Shown here: positions 8,740 through 16,056 of the stretch, piece by piece
How positions within the stretch are numbered: the first letter of the stretch is position 1
Layout: each line of letters begins with the position of its first letter
IMG/VR virus record: IMGVR_UViG_3300042890_000202
Location: 1-30,565 of that record
Direction: 5' to 3' (one strand)
From: a virus
Length of the DNA stretch: 30,565 nucleotides
Notes under the pieces: generated by a model
Told to the model about the DNA's origin: nothing
The model's input: only the letters and a program-made list of their open reading frames with translations
Databases searched by the model: none
Made by a program: the position numbers and the translations under genes

Positions 8740-9482
8740 TTATCGGGTATTCTGCCGAGCCACCTGCGCCTCAAGGCGTGACTTGTCAGCCTCGTACGTT
8801 ACCCACATCAAACATTGGTAAAGCGGTAGCTCCGTTATCTGGTCAAGGTTTTGTAGAGATCCTGCAGCAAGTTGATGGAGGATTGCATACCATCCCCATC
8901 GTTTACCGAAGGCAGTTCGGGAGTCGAGGATTTCCCTTGTTTCGCCACTTGCTTCAAATAAGTCAGCGAAGACATCTGCAGTCCGAGTTCTAAACGATAA
9001 AAAAAAAGCAGCGCACCCTGCACTACGTCCATCGTGATGGCCTCAAATGCTGATCCATCGTGCTTATCCGGATGGTATTTTTCTATCTCGTGCCTTCCGT
9101 ATGCCTCCTTAATCACGGGGCGGTATAGCACCCCCATCCACTTCTGAGCATTCTTGATAGGCTCCTTCATATACTCTTCAAGATCCACGAACTCCCCGAG
9201 CGATATGTCCTCCAGCTTAGGGTGGAATCCATACTTTACGCCATTGATATGCACGAAGCGATGTAAGGGTGGGTTCTCCGTGAATACCCCAGCGATTATT
9301 GTCTTGATATCCTCCAGCTCTTTTACCGGGAACGAGTCCTGCTCATCCTTATCGATGCCACAGAATATCGATAGAGCTAAGTCCTCAGCCGTTTCATCCG
9401 TGGGGTTAGCCCCCATAAACCTCTGGAAGTCCTTTAGGCTGAGGTCAGCCCAGATCGTGGGTACTTTTATTGTGCGAAGCAT
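8740..9482 (-). CDS. Tail assembly chaperone with -1 frameshift extension (215-aa short and 247-aa long forms)
   Basis: The zero frame from 9482 gives 215 aa ending at 8835 (LLQDLYKTLTR). It has chaperone-like features (FHPKLEDISLGEFVDLEEYM, KWMGVLYRPVIKE). The -1 frame is open across the last third and encodes RWGWYAILHQLAAG ... ITELPLYQCLMWVTYEADKS, the type of C-terminal domain made by frameshifting in tail chaperones (lambda G/GT type). That frame has no ATG, GTG or TTG before the WGWY segment, so it needs a shift. The run of nine T at 9007-8999, read CTT TTT TTT TAT, gives a T TTT TTT slip site. A shift there yields 161 + 86 = 247 aa, ending at 8740. The chaperone binds the tape measure during tail assembly. 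Confidence 0.85.
8999..9007 (-). promoter_or_regulatory. Probable -1 ribosomal frameshift site (T9 run)
   Basis: On the coding strand the sequence is GC followed by nine T and then ATCG. In the zero frame the codons are CTT TTT TTT TAT, so the P- and A-site phenylalanine codons can both re-pair after a -1 step. The -1 frame is open from about 20 codons upstream to the stop at 8742-8740. I did not find an obvious pseudoknot by eye. Confidence 0.7.
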
Positions 9483-10387
9483 TGCTGGCGTGTGTCGTTG
9501 ATATTGGTAATGTGGTAGAATTGTACATCCTCATAGAGCCTTTCCGCAAGGTCAGCGCATCTTTGAGGGTCGAGGTTCCGCAATTCCTCTTCCCAATGCC
9601 CCGGCCCTTTGCATAGGATTGCATTGCTCTTATTCAGAAACGGAGTATAAGGGTGCATATCCTGCGCTATTATGCACGTCTTAGTAAACCCAGCCTCGAT
9701 AGCCTTAAGGTTTGACTTGCATTTGTTAAAGGTGCTTGGTGAAAGTGGGGCGATACTGACGTGGATGTTCTTATATAGTTTACCATAGTCGGAGTAGTCA
9801 GCCCTCTCAAACGCATTAGAAGCCCTTAGCGACTCTTTATAGTACTCAATGGTATAAGCATTCAGCCCCTCTAAATTGATGCGGTTATACGCCAAGTCAT
9901 CATCGTGATGCAAGGCGCCCATATATCCTACGTTGAAGCCCTCTACCTTTTCTATGTTCTCCCATTGGGATCTGCGAGGGTCTATCGCATTCGGTAGAAC
10001 CCAGATAGGGATGTAAGGGTTTTCTTTTTGGATCTTGCTCGCAAGGAATTCGTTAGTCGTATGGACTTCATCCGCTATTTTAATAGTCATTAGGATGTCC
10101 TGCGTTTTCTGATTGCTATGGTTAGCGTGATGCCTTGGTAGCATCCACCAGTCATCTAAGTCAATTATCAGTTTGATATTGTTCTGATCCAGCATATACC
10201 GGAACGCCTTGTGATTCGTGGTACTCAGCCCTCGGTTGACAACGAGGTGCGTGATTGCACCCTTATACTTATCGAGTTCTTGGATGGTTCCAAACTTTAC
10301 CAAGTAGCCTCGCATAAGCAAGTCCTCGTATGGTATCTGGAGGCGGTGGTAGTAAACTCCACCCGGTTGTCCTGCTACGTATATCAT
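9467..10387 (-). CDS. GT4-like (GT-B fold) glycosyltransferase, 306 aa
   Basis: N-terminal region MIYVAGQPGGVYYHRLQIPY, then KLIIDLDDWWMLPRHHANHS, ADEVHTTNEFLASKI and IWVLPNAIDP, followed by NVGYMGALHHDDD and a C-terminal SNLKAIEAGFTKTCIIAQDM. This is the order of motifs of single-domain glycosyltransferases of the GT4 type, with the acidic KAIEAG segment near the sugar-nucleotide site. Its ATG overlaps the large terminase stop (ATGA) and its end overlaps the chaperone start by 16 nt, so it is co-translated with late morphogenesis genes. Targets could be virion proteins, modified DNA or host surface sugars; sequence does not decide. Confidence 0.75.
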   Translation of the reverse strand: MIYVAGQPGGVYYHRLQIPYEDLLMRGYLVKFGTIQELDKYKGAITHLVVNRGLSTTNHKAFRYMLDQNNIKLIIDLDDWWMLPRHHANHSNQKTQDILMTIKIADEVHTTNEFLASKIQKENPYIPIWVLPNAIDPRRSQWENIEKVEGFNVGYMGALHHDDDLAYNRINLEGLNAYTIEYYKESLRASNAFERADYSDYGKLYKNIHVSIAPLSPSTFNKCKSNLKAIEAGFTKTCIIAQDMHPYTPFLNKSNAILCKGPGHWEEELRNLDPQRCADLAERLYEDVQFYHITNINDTRQQCFAQ

Positions 10388-11541
10388 CTTACAGAGTATC
10401 TGCCAAAGTTAGGGTTATTTTTCTTGCTGAAAATAGCATACCTCGCAGCATCGATTGCGTGGTTAAAAGCATCGATTGGCTTATTAAGTAGGTTGCCGTT
10501 CTTATCCTCTGTCCATTTGTAGTTACGCATCTCCTTCTCCAGATTGATGCTCCGGGGAGTGATGAATAGCTTGTAGCGTTTCATTATATCGATTCCTGCG
10601 TTCACCGAATCCGGCCCCTTAGTCGTGGGCTTTACATTGTAGCCCCTGCGATATAGTTCCTCGATTGACTTAGGCTCTGCCGAGTCAGCATATACCTCAG
10701 TGCGCCTATCGATACCGATCGAGGTAAGGATGTTTGCGATATCGTTATTAGTCATCCCCGTGCGGTAAAGCAGTTCATCAAAGTAAAAGCTGCCATTTGA
10801 TTCATAGACTGCAACGAGAGCCGTAGGATCATTTGTGAACCCGAAGTCCATCCCATAGGATAGAAGCTTTGCATCTGTTGGGATCTCCGACTGCCCGTAC
10901 TGGAATATCGTAGCCCTACTCATACCACGTTCCCCCAGACCATAGATACGCCAGTAGTCATTGTCCGTATCCTTTAACCGGAGGATTTCATCCTTGATGC
11001 TCTGATCTAAAAACATATTGTCGAGGTAGGTCGTTTGAAAAAAGTCGCAGTCGTCTCTCGGTACGACCTTATCGTATATCCAGTGAAACGCATCCGAAGG
11101 ATTATAGTCAAGTATCGCCCGATCCTCTGTCCGCATTATCAACTGCTGCCAGTCCTCATACGTCAACTCATTGGCTTCGTTAATGTAAAGTAGGTTACGC
11201 TTGCGCCCTCTTATCTTCTGGGGTTGGTCGAGGCTTATGAACTCGACAAGGTTGCCATTGAGGTAGTACTCGCTATTCGATCTGTTATGGTAGATCTCAT
11301 TGTATAGATCGTGGTTCCGGAGGATTTCAAAGAAGTCCCTCATAACAGATGCCCGGAGCGCAGGGAACGTCTTACGGCAGATCGTGATGGTCTTGCCTTC
11401 GTTCTTATCCGTGTAATAGAATATGATCCATAGCAGGATGTTGTATGTCTTTCCGCTACGGGTACCTCCCTGCTCGACTACTATCTTTTTAGTGCTTCGC
11501 TTTAGGTGGCCATATACCTTATTGGTACTAATCTTCGCCAA
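10384..11541 (-). CDS. terL: Terminase large subunit, 385 aa
   Basis: ATP-driven DNA packaging motor and nuclease. Walker A is GGTRSGKT at residues 25-32, Walker B is LLYINEAN at 117-124, and the RNase H-like nuclease shows SYGMDFGFTNDPTALVAVY (Asp232), VYADSAEPK (Asp285) and DAFNHAIDAARYAI (Asp357/Asp363). At 385 aa it is short but complete, of the Terminase_3 type. It overlaps the small subunit by 14 nt. The circularly permuted window is what headful packaging would give, but the packaging mode is not shown by sequence alone. Confidence 0.95.
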   Translation of the reverse strand: MAKISTNKVYGHLKRSTKKIVVEQGGTRSGKTYNILLWIIFYYTDKNEGKTITICRKTFPALRASVMRDFFEILRNHDLYNEIYHNRSNSEYYLNGNLVEFISLDQPQKIRGRKRNLLYINEANELTYEDWQQLIMRTEDRAILDYNPSDAFHWIYDKVVPRDDCDFFQTTYLDNMFLDQSIKDEILRLKDTDNDYWRIYGLGERGMSRATIFQYGQSEIPTDAKLLSYGMDFGFTNDPTALVAVYESNGSFYFDELLYRTGMTNNDIANILTSIGIDRRTEVYADSAEPKSIEELYRRGYNVKPTTKGPDSVNAGIDIMKRYKLFITPRSINLEKEMRNYKWTEDKNGNLLNKPIDAFNHAIDAARYAIFSKKNNPNFGRYSVR

Positions 11542-11866
11542 GCACCTCTATCTGAAATAATTTCGGGGTCTGGATATCTACCTCTTGCCTCTCTATGTAT
11601 CCCCTCTTCTTGCCCTTGGTCTTTAGAAAAAAGATAGTAGCGGTGGAGTTGCCCTCCCTTATCTGCTTATGCAGTTGGCTCTCTGCGAAGTCTATCGCTA
11701 CGTCTGATAGTTCATCGACTGCTGCTTTGTAATCAGCATCCTCCTTCATCCACTCATAATGAGTCTGTCGGGCGATGCCCACGCTTTTACAAGCAGAAGT
11801 AACTACTCCCAGAGATTTCTCCAACGCATCAAGCATTGCCTTTTTATGGATGTCAGTTTTTGTCAT
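11528..11866 (-). CDS. terS: Terminase small subunit, 112 aa
   Basis: N-terminal helix-turn-helix of the phBC6A51 type: ALEKSLGVVTSACKSVGIAR followed by QTHYEWMKEDADYKAAVDEL, then an oligomerisation helix (DFAESQLHKQIREGNSTATI) and FFLKTKGKKRGYIERQE, a segment typical of small terminases. It recognises phage DNA and hands it to the large subunit encoded next. The start overlaps the stop of the upstream glycosyltransferase (ATGA). Confidence 0.9.
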   Translation of the reverse strand: MTKTDIHKKAMLDALEKSLGVVTSACKSVGIARQTHYEWMKEDADYKAAVDELSDVAIDFAESQLHKQIREGNSTATIFFLKTKGKKRGYIERQEVDIQTPKLFQIEVLGED

Positions 11867-12603
11867 ACCCCTTTATTTGGAACTTTTATAATAGGATTGA
11901 AATCAAAGGATCTCTTGCTTCCCTTATCCCTTGTAATAATATCCTTCCCCCATTTATTTTGTAAGAGAAAAAATTGTTCCTTTTCCCTCTTCAGATTTCG
12001 GTATGTAGCGCATCCTCCAGTCTGGGATGCTTGCTTTACCTCATAGTGGGCATAGTTGATCCGTAAGCATCCTCCGTGAGTTCTAATATGCTCTAATGAA
12101 ATATCATAGTCTTCCTTTAGTGGAAGATTTTCATCGTATCGGATCTTGCTCGTACTGAGGTGCGCTTGAAACGGCCCACCGATATACTGGATTGTGCCAA
12201 ATGGCGTGTACTCACGATAAGCACCCTTGTCCGTTACGCAATTCAATCCCCAGAAGTGGAATCCAAAGTCCGCACACAGAAGAGCAGCGGACTCGCAGAA
12301 CTCTTCTAATTCCTGTGGGTTGAACTTTATATTGGTCTGTTCCTCCCACCGTCCTATGTAAGAGCAGTCATCGTCCAAGATTACAATGCAGTCAGCATCC
12401 TCATATAGGTTATCCAAGATCCAGTTGCATACACGAGAGATATTCCCTTGTGCCGAGTCTGGACATACCACGATGTTATTGCCGTTCTTTTGATATTCCT
12501 CCGCTTCCGACTCCCGGACTACGAGAGTGACATTCGGATAGGTGATCTGTGTAATTGACTTTTGAGGTCTTTTATACGAAGGGGCAAAGAATTTAATTTT
12601 CAC
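11863..12603 (-). CDS. GT-A glycosyltransferase resembling TET-associated glycosyltransferases, 246 aa
   Basis: Begins MKIKFFAPSYKRPQKSITQI, followed by VVRESEAEEY, DSAQGNISRVCNWILDN and the metal-binding ILDDDCSYIG (Asp77-79), then YIGGPFQAHL, LPLKEDYDISLEHI and GGCATYRNLKREKEQF. This matches my recollection of the phage family called TAGT, which in some phages adds sugars to oxidised 5-methylcytosine in DNA. No TET/JBP dioxygenase is present here, so the acceptor is open. It lies between the ParB-like gene (11-nt overlap) and the small terminase (ATGA), in a cluster with a C5-methyltransferase. Confidence 0.7.
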   Translation of the reverse strand: MKIKFFAPSYKRPQKSITQITYPNVTLVVRESEAEEYQKNGNNIVVCPDSAQGNISRVCNWILDNLYEDADCIVILDDDCSYIGRWEEQTNIKFNPQELEEFCESAALLCADFGFHFWGLNCVTDKGAYREYTPFGTIQYIGGPFQAHLSTSKIRYDENLPLKEDYDISLEHIRTHGGCLRINYAHYEVKQASQTGGCATYRNLKREKEQFFLLQNKWGKDIITRDKGSKRSFDFNPIIKVPNKGV

Positions 12604-13204
12604 CTTGAATCCGCTTGATTGCTTCTACCCCATCAATTACACGGCCGATGCCGATAGACCAAGCCTTGCCGTTTGCCCTCTTCGATGCAACGCTCTCCAA
12701 TTCAAAGATGGTCTTCGCTTGAATCCAGTCTATGTCCGTATTGAATTTTAGCACCAAGTAGTTGGACTCTGAATCCAGTTCCAAAGAAAATGGTTTCTCT
12801 GAGTTATCATTTACCGGATTGCCCATCTCTTCGATTTCATCTTCCGTGTAGGGTACATCCATTCCCCACTCGCTTAAAAGCTCCATATCCCATTGGTTCG
12901 CTAACTGATCCCAATCCCATTCGCCAAAGCCTACGTTATCCTTAATGATAAACTCATTCTTTTGGATATCAGTCAGTTGGTCTGCTATGATAATCGGCAC
13001 CTCTTTAAGCCCTGCAGCAATGCAAGCTCTTAATCGCATATTGCCTCCAAGCACGACCATATTGCTATCGACTACGATAGGCCTTAGCTCAAGCATCTGG
13101 GGAAAGTCCTCGATAGACTTTACAAGCTTCTTAAACTTATAGTCTTTTATTATTCTCGGGTTACTGGGGTTTGGTAGTATTGTACCGATTGCTGCTCTTT
13201 GCAT
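12593..13204 (-). CDS. ParB/Sulfiredoxin-fold nuclease-like protein, 203 aa
   Basis: ParB N-terminal fold: IGTILPNPSNPRIIKDYKFK, VKSIEDFPQMLELRPIVVDS, then VVLGGNMRLRACIAAGLKEV with the GGNMR box at residues 53-57, and TDIQKNEFIIKDNVGFGEWD. Phage proteins of this type are usually DNA-binding or NTP-using enzymes linked to methyltransferases and terminases rather than partition proteins. The C-terminal 80 residues (EKPFSLELDSESNYLVLKFN ... IGIGRVIDG) form a separate domain. It starts 2 nt after the HNH gene and overlaps the next glycosyltransferase. Confidence 0.8.
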   Translation of the reverse strand: MQRAAIGTILPNPSNPRIIKDYKFKKLVKSIEDFPQMLELRPIVVDSNMVVLGGNMRLRACIAAGLKEVPIIIADQLTDIQKNEFIIKDNVGFGEWDWDQLANQWDMELLSEWGMDVPYTEDEIEEMGNPVNDNSEKPFSLELDSESNYLVLKFNTDIDWIQAKTIFELESVASKRANGKAWSIGIGRVIDGVEAIKRIQGEN

Positions 13205-13206
13205 AT

Positions 13207-13491
13207 CTAAATAACTCTTTTTGATAGGTGATGGTTGTGAACCTCGTAAAGGTAGTCCTTCTTTAGATTAGTTCCGAAGTCAGCCTCGTGGTGGCAAGTC
13301 CTGCATAATGCCATAAGGTTTTCGATATTATCCCGGATCTTGCTCCCTCCCATTCCTCGGGGTTCTATATGGTGGATGTCTATCGCTTGGGAACCGCATA
13401 CCTCGCAGGGGATGAAGTCAGTAGTGGCATATCCCATCCCTTTGAGATAGACCTTCGTATGTTTTTTCAAGCCAAAGCATTGTAGTAACAA
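13207..13491 (-). CDS. HNH endonuclease, 94 aa
   Basis: Zinc ribbon CEVC, the catalytic DIHHIEPRGMGG and the second half NLMALCRTCHHEADFG give a full HNH fold. Small HNH proteins near terminases often help headful packaging by nicking DNA at the motor; a free-standing mobile nuclease is the alternative. I keep the ATG at 13491, which overlaps the upstream gene by 25 nt; an internal ATG (MGYATTDFIP) would still keep the whole domain. Confidence 0.85.
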   Translation of the reverse strand: MLLQCFGLKKHTKVYLKGMGYATTDFIPCEVCGSQAIDIHHIEPRGMGGSKIRDNIENLMALCRTCHHEADFGTNLKKDYLYEVHNHHLSKRVI

Positions 13492-13994
13492 AGGGGCTGA
13501 TCTACGCAGATAAGCGATCCCTGCCTTGCGGCTTCGCCTGCAAAAATGCCATCGGCCTCGTAGCTTGTTTCAAAGCGGAGGTCTGGAAGGTCATAAGGTT
13601 TGAACATATAGCAGGCCGTATCTATGTTCCCGACTCGGGGTTGGTCGGTAGGGCGTAGCCTTCCCACCTGTCCCCACGTTACGATTGAGCAATCGAGGGA
13701 ATTTAGATTGTTCCATTCCTCTATGAATTTTGGATGTAGGATGTTGTCATCGTCCAGATAGTACACCCAATCCTCTTTCGTGAAGGACTCCCTATGTAAT
13801 TCAAGGAACTCATTGCGTAAAGGGTGTCCCCAAGATCCAGAACGGGTAGAGTAGTGGGTTATGGATGCGCCTGTTGCTCCCTTGAAGTCGGTAGCAGCAT
13901 CCATCATCACTACCCACGTTGCGTACTCTGGGATGCATCGCCTTATCCTCACAAGGTTTTGAGGCCTTGAGCAGGGAGTTACGATATAGAGCAC
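13467..13994 (-). CDS. GT-A (GT2-like) glycosyltransferase, 175 aa
   Basis: Short nucleotide-sugar transferase: LYIVTPCSRPQNLVRIRRCI at the N-terminus, then VYYLDDDNILHPKFIEEW with the metal-binding DDD at residues 81-83, and ETSYEADGIFAGEAARQG near the C-terminus. I chose the GTG at 13994-13992, which places LYIVTPCSRP at the start as expected for the fold; an in-frame ATG at 14018 is possible but overlaps the methyltransferase by 40 nt. It is the second of three glycosyltransferases in the genome and sits directly after the C5-methyltransferase. Confidence 0.75.
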   Translation of the reverse strand: MLYIVTPCSRPQNLVRIRRCIPEYATWVVMMDAATDFKGATGASITHYSTRSGSWGHPLRNEFLELHRESFTKEDWVYYLDDDNILHPKFIEEWNNLNSLDCSIVTWGQVGRLRPTDQPRVGNIDTACYMFKPYDLPDLRFETSYEADGIFAGEAARQGSLICVDQPLCYYNALA

Positions 13995-14743
13995 TTGCGC
14001 TCCAGATACTTTACCCACATCCGAGCAGCTACTGCCCTGCGTTGGGGTTTGAACGGGTAGGTGCTACGGAGCTGCGCCATAGCAATCCTCATAAATTGAT
14101 CTTGCATTTTATTTGTTATTAAATGTTTCGTTGTTGACTTTAATAATTCTAAACATAATTCATTTGGAATTTTGCTTCTTTCGTAATCTCCTTTTAATCC
14201 TTGGGTTCCGGTGCGACTACCTCTTGGTGCGCTTACGTGGCAAGGGTCACCATTTTTACACATAGGTTTTGGTTTCCAATATGGATTGTTTGTCCAGATG
14301 TCTGTTGGCTTCATCCTTTCATCCCCATATTGACAATAAGTTACGGTATGACGTATAGGCAAGGATTGCATAAAAGGCATCTTTCTTAACATACCTCGTG
14401 GATTTTCAATAAACCAATACTTAGGCTTGAGTTCTTTTATTATTTCAAGTGTGCGCAATACAAGTTGTTGTCCAAGTATAGCAGATTCGGTTTTCGGAAT
14501 ATACGCACCAGCTCCACCAGTCCAATGGTGACCAATGGATGCAACGCTAAAGCTGGTACAAGGCGGTGAAGCCCATATTATATCCGGACTAAATGGTATT
14601 TTTCTTATATCAAAATCTAAAATGTTTACGATGTAATTTATATTATCGAAGTTATTTATGTCTGAAGAAAAAACTTGCATCCCAAGTTCTTCGCTTGCTT
14701 TTCCGATTGATCGACTTCCGGCAAATAATTCTAAAACTCTCAT
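13979..14743 (-). CDS. Orphan C5-cytosine DNA methyltransferase, 254 aa
   Basis: Starts MRVLELFAGSRSIGKASEEL (AdoMet-binding motif I), has the catalytic ASPPCTSFSVAS with PPC at residues 60-62 and the IENPRGMLRK motif at 112-121, then YCQYGDERMKPTDIW and PRGSRTGTQGLKG. No restriction partner is seen, so it probably protects or marks phage DNA. The start at 14743 overlaps the small upstream gene as ATGA; a longer frame to 14872 is the shadow of that gene. The body (about 14110-14743) is clearly richer in A/T than its neighbours, while the last 42 residues (from MQDQFMRIAM) return to the usual composition, suggesting insertion and fusion to an older small gene. Confidence 0.88.
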   Translation of the reverse strand: MRVLELFAGSRSIGKASEELGMQVFSSDINNFDNINYIVNILDFDIRKIPFSPDIIWASPPCTSFSVASIGHHWTGGAGAYIPKTESAILGQQLVLRTLEIIKELKPKYWFIENPRGMLRKMPFMQSLPIRHTVTYCQYGDERMKPTDIWTNNPYWKPKPMCKNGDPCHVSAPRGSRTGTQGLKGDYERSKIPNELCLELLKSTTKHLITNKMQDQFMRIAMAQLRSTYPFKPQRRAVAARMWVKYLERKCSIS

Positions 14744-14889
14744 TTGTTTTGCCAATAGTATTCGCACTTCCCGTTCTTGATAGGTACTCCAAAGAAAAAC
14801 GACTGATACATCTCCCGAGGGGCGGTGTAGCGATAGCACGTTTCTTTTAATGGGCAGCCTTCGCCTGTGCATTTAGTGATGTCGGTCAT
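14740..14889 (-). CDS. Small cysteine protein, 49 aa
   Basis: MTDITKCTGEGCPLKETCYR then a C-terminal GVPIKNGKCEYYWQNK. The C-x4-C-x5-C plus GKCEYYW pattern is one I recognise as a widespread phage mini-protein and suggests metal binding. It is framed by ATGA overlaps on both sides (stop of the nuclease gene at 14886, start of the methyltransferase at 14743), which is strong evidence that it is translated. Function unknown. Confidence 0.75.
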   Translation of the reverse strand: MTDITKCTGEGCPLKETCYRYTAPREMYQSFFFGVPIKNGKCEYYWQNK

Positions 14890-15656
14890 AACGTGCCTAC
14901 TATTGTGTATGAGTCTAAGTCCTCCCCTAAGATAAAGAATTGCTTGTATAATTCAATAGCCTCTAAAGTCTTACGCTCACCCTCTGCAACGAACTCCGGA
15001 CTCACCGAGTAGATGCCTATGTCAAGGCTCGCCTTGTCAATAGCGATAAAGTAGAACTTATCAATCGGCACTCCAAAGAGTCGGGTGTAGATAAATGCCT
15101 GCACATCGTAGCCATATTTCTTTGCAGAGTAAGGGAATGCTCGGAGGTCGGTTGTTGTTTTTAAGTCAGCCAAGAAGCCATCTGCATAGATGTCAGCCTT
15201 CGCCCGGAACGGAAGGCCTCCAATCGTACCGATCTTCGGCACCTCAAACTCGCAGCCCGTGATAAGCCCCAGCACGTTCTCGTTACGAAGCAGGGCATCG
15301 GATATCCTCTGAGCCTCATTGTACTCCTTCCGGGTGCAGAGATTACGCTTGCCTTTCGCATCCTGCCAAGCCTTGGCGTTCTTGCTCTGGACTTCGATCA
15401 CCTCATAGTCCGCTACCTTGTGAGGCTCTAAAGCCATAAGGTGAACCAGCCTACCTACTGCAAAAGCATCGGAGTCCTCACTTCCATACTTCGTAACGTA
15501 GTGGTACGTCTTTGGTGATGTCAGCAGCAGCTTACAAGCAGAAGATGACAGGGCGTTCTTGCCGAGTACCCCGTAGTAAAAGTCATCATCGTGCATCTTC
15601 TCAAGGATTGTGTCCATATCCCAAGTGCTTCCGTCAAGTAGTTCTATAATTTTCAT
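14886..15656 (-). CDS. PD-(D/E)XK exonuclease, RecE/exonuclease VIII-like, 256 aa
   Basis: N-terminal LSSSACKLLLTSPKTYHYVT is typical of RecE-like nucleases. The nuclease core is FRAKADIYADGFLADLKTTT (Asp and Asp-Leu-Lys), followed by YGYDVQAFIYTRLF with the conserved Gln. It would resect double-stranded DNA for recombination or replication with the SSB encoded further upstream; no annealase was recognised. It overlaps its neighbours as ATGA at both ends. Confidence 0.8.
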   Translation of the reverse strand: MKIIELLDGSTWDMDTILEKMHDDDFYYGVLGKNALSSSACKLLLTSPKTYHYVTKYGSEDSDAFAVGRLVHLMALEPHKVADYEVIEVQSKNAKAWQDAKGKRNLCTRKEYNEAQRISDALLRNENVLGLITGCEFEVPKIGTIGGLPFRAKADIYADGFLADLKTTTDLRAFPYSAKKYGYDVQAFIYTRLFGVPIDKFYFIAIDKASLDIGIYSVSPEFVAEGERKTLEAIELYKQFFILGEDLDSYTIVGTL

Positions 15657-15835
15657 TTTGATTCTGTTTTAAATGTTGCTTCATACCATTGGTCAAAGGG
15701 AACACGAAGCAGGGCATCGTGGTAAGCCATACGCAAGGTAACCTTTTCAATGGTCTCGATGTCTTTGAGGATTGATTCGGATATGTCTGCCGACTTCAGT
15801 TGTCGGAGTAGTTGGGAGATAGTTTCGTATTTCAT
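15653..15835 (-). CDS. Hypothetical protein, 60 aa
   Basis: MKYETISQLLRQLKSADISE ... FDQWYEATFKTESK. Predicted to be helical. Overlaps both neighbours by 4 nt (ATGA), so it belongs to the early co-translated string. No family recognised. Confidence 0.65.
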   Translation of the reverse strand: MKYETISQLLRQLKSADISESILKDIETIEKVTLRMAYHDALLRVPFDQWYEATFKTESK

Positions 15836-16056
15836 TTTTCAGCAAATTTTTTAATCATATACTCTTCGTACCGACTGCAATAGTATTTCATCGCATCGTA
15901 ATAGTCTTCGTGCATCGGGAAGTCAATCATAAACTCCTCTACGCCATCTGCACCGGGGCGAAAGCCATCAAAGTGCATTAGTACTGCAAGGTGATCTGCA
16001 TTATAACCGTATGAGAATATGTCTCCGGGCTCAATGTATACTATTTCTTTGCTCAT
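15832..16056 (-). CDS. Acidic hypothetical protein, 74 aa
   Basis: MSKEIVYIEPGDIFSYGYNA ... DYYDAMKYYCSRYEEYMIKK. Rich in Asp, Glu and Tyr with a short basic end. It overlaps both neighbours by 4 nt. No family recognised; a small regulatory or host-interacting role is possible but unproven. Confidence 0.65.
   Translation of the reverse strand: MSKEIVYIEPGDIFSYGYNADHLAVLMHFDGFRPGADGVEEFMIDFPMHEDYYDAMKYYCSRYEEYMIKKFAEK

Noticed and set aside
14744-14872. Extended methyltransferase start at 14872
   Set aside because: The methyltransferase fold begins at MRVLELFAG, and the extension is the out-of-frame shadow of the 49-aa Cys protein.
15161-15361. Minus-strand frame of 66 codons within the RecE-like nuclease gene
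   Set aside because: Alternate-frame shadow of the nuclease; no motif and no coupling to neighbours.
11863-15656. A TET/JBP dioxygenase or hydroxymethylase in the modification cluster
   Set aside because: I looked for the His-x-Asp...His and Arg pattern in all larger frames and saw none that fit; the TAGT-like enzyme's acceptor stays open.
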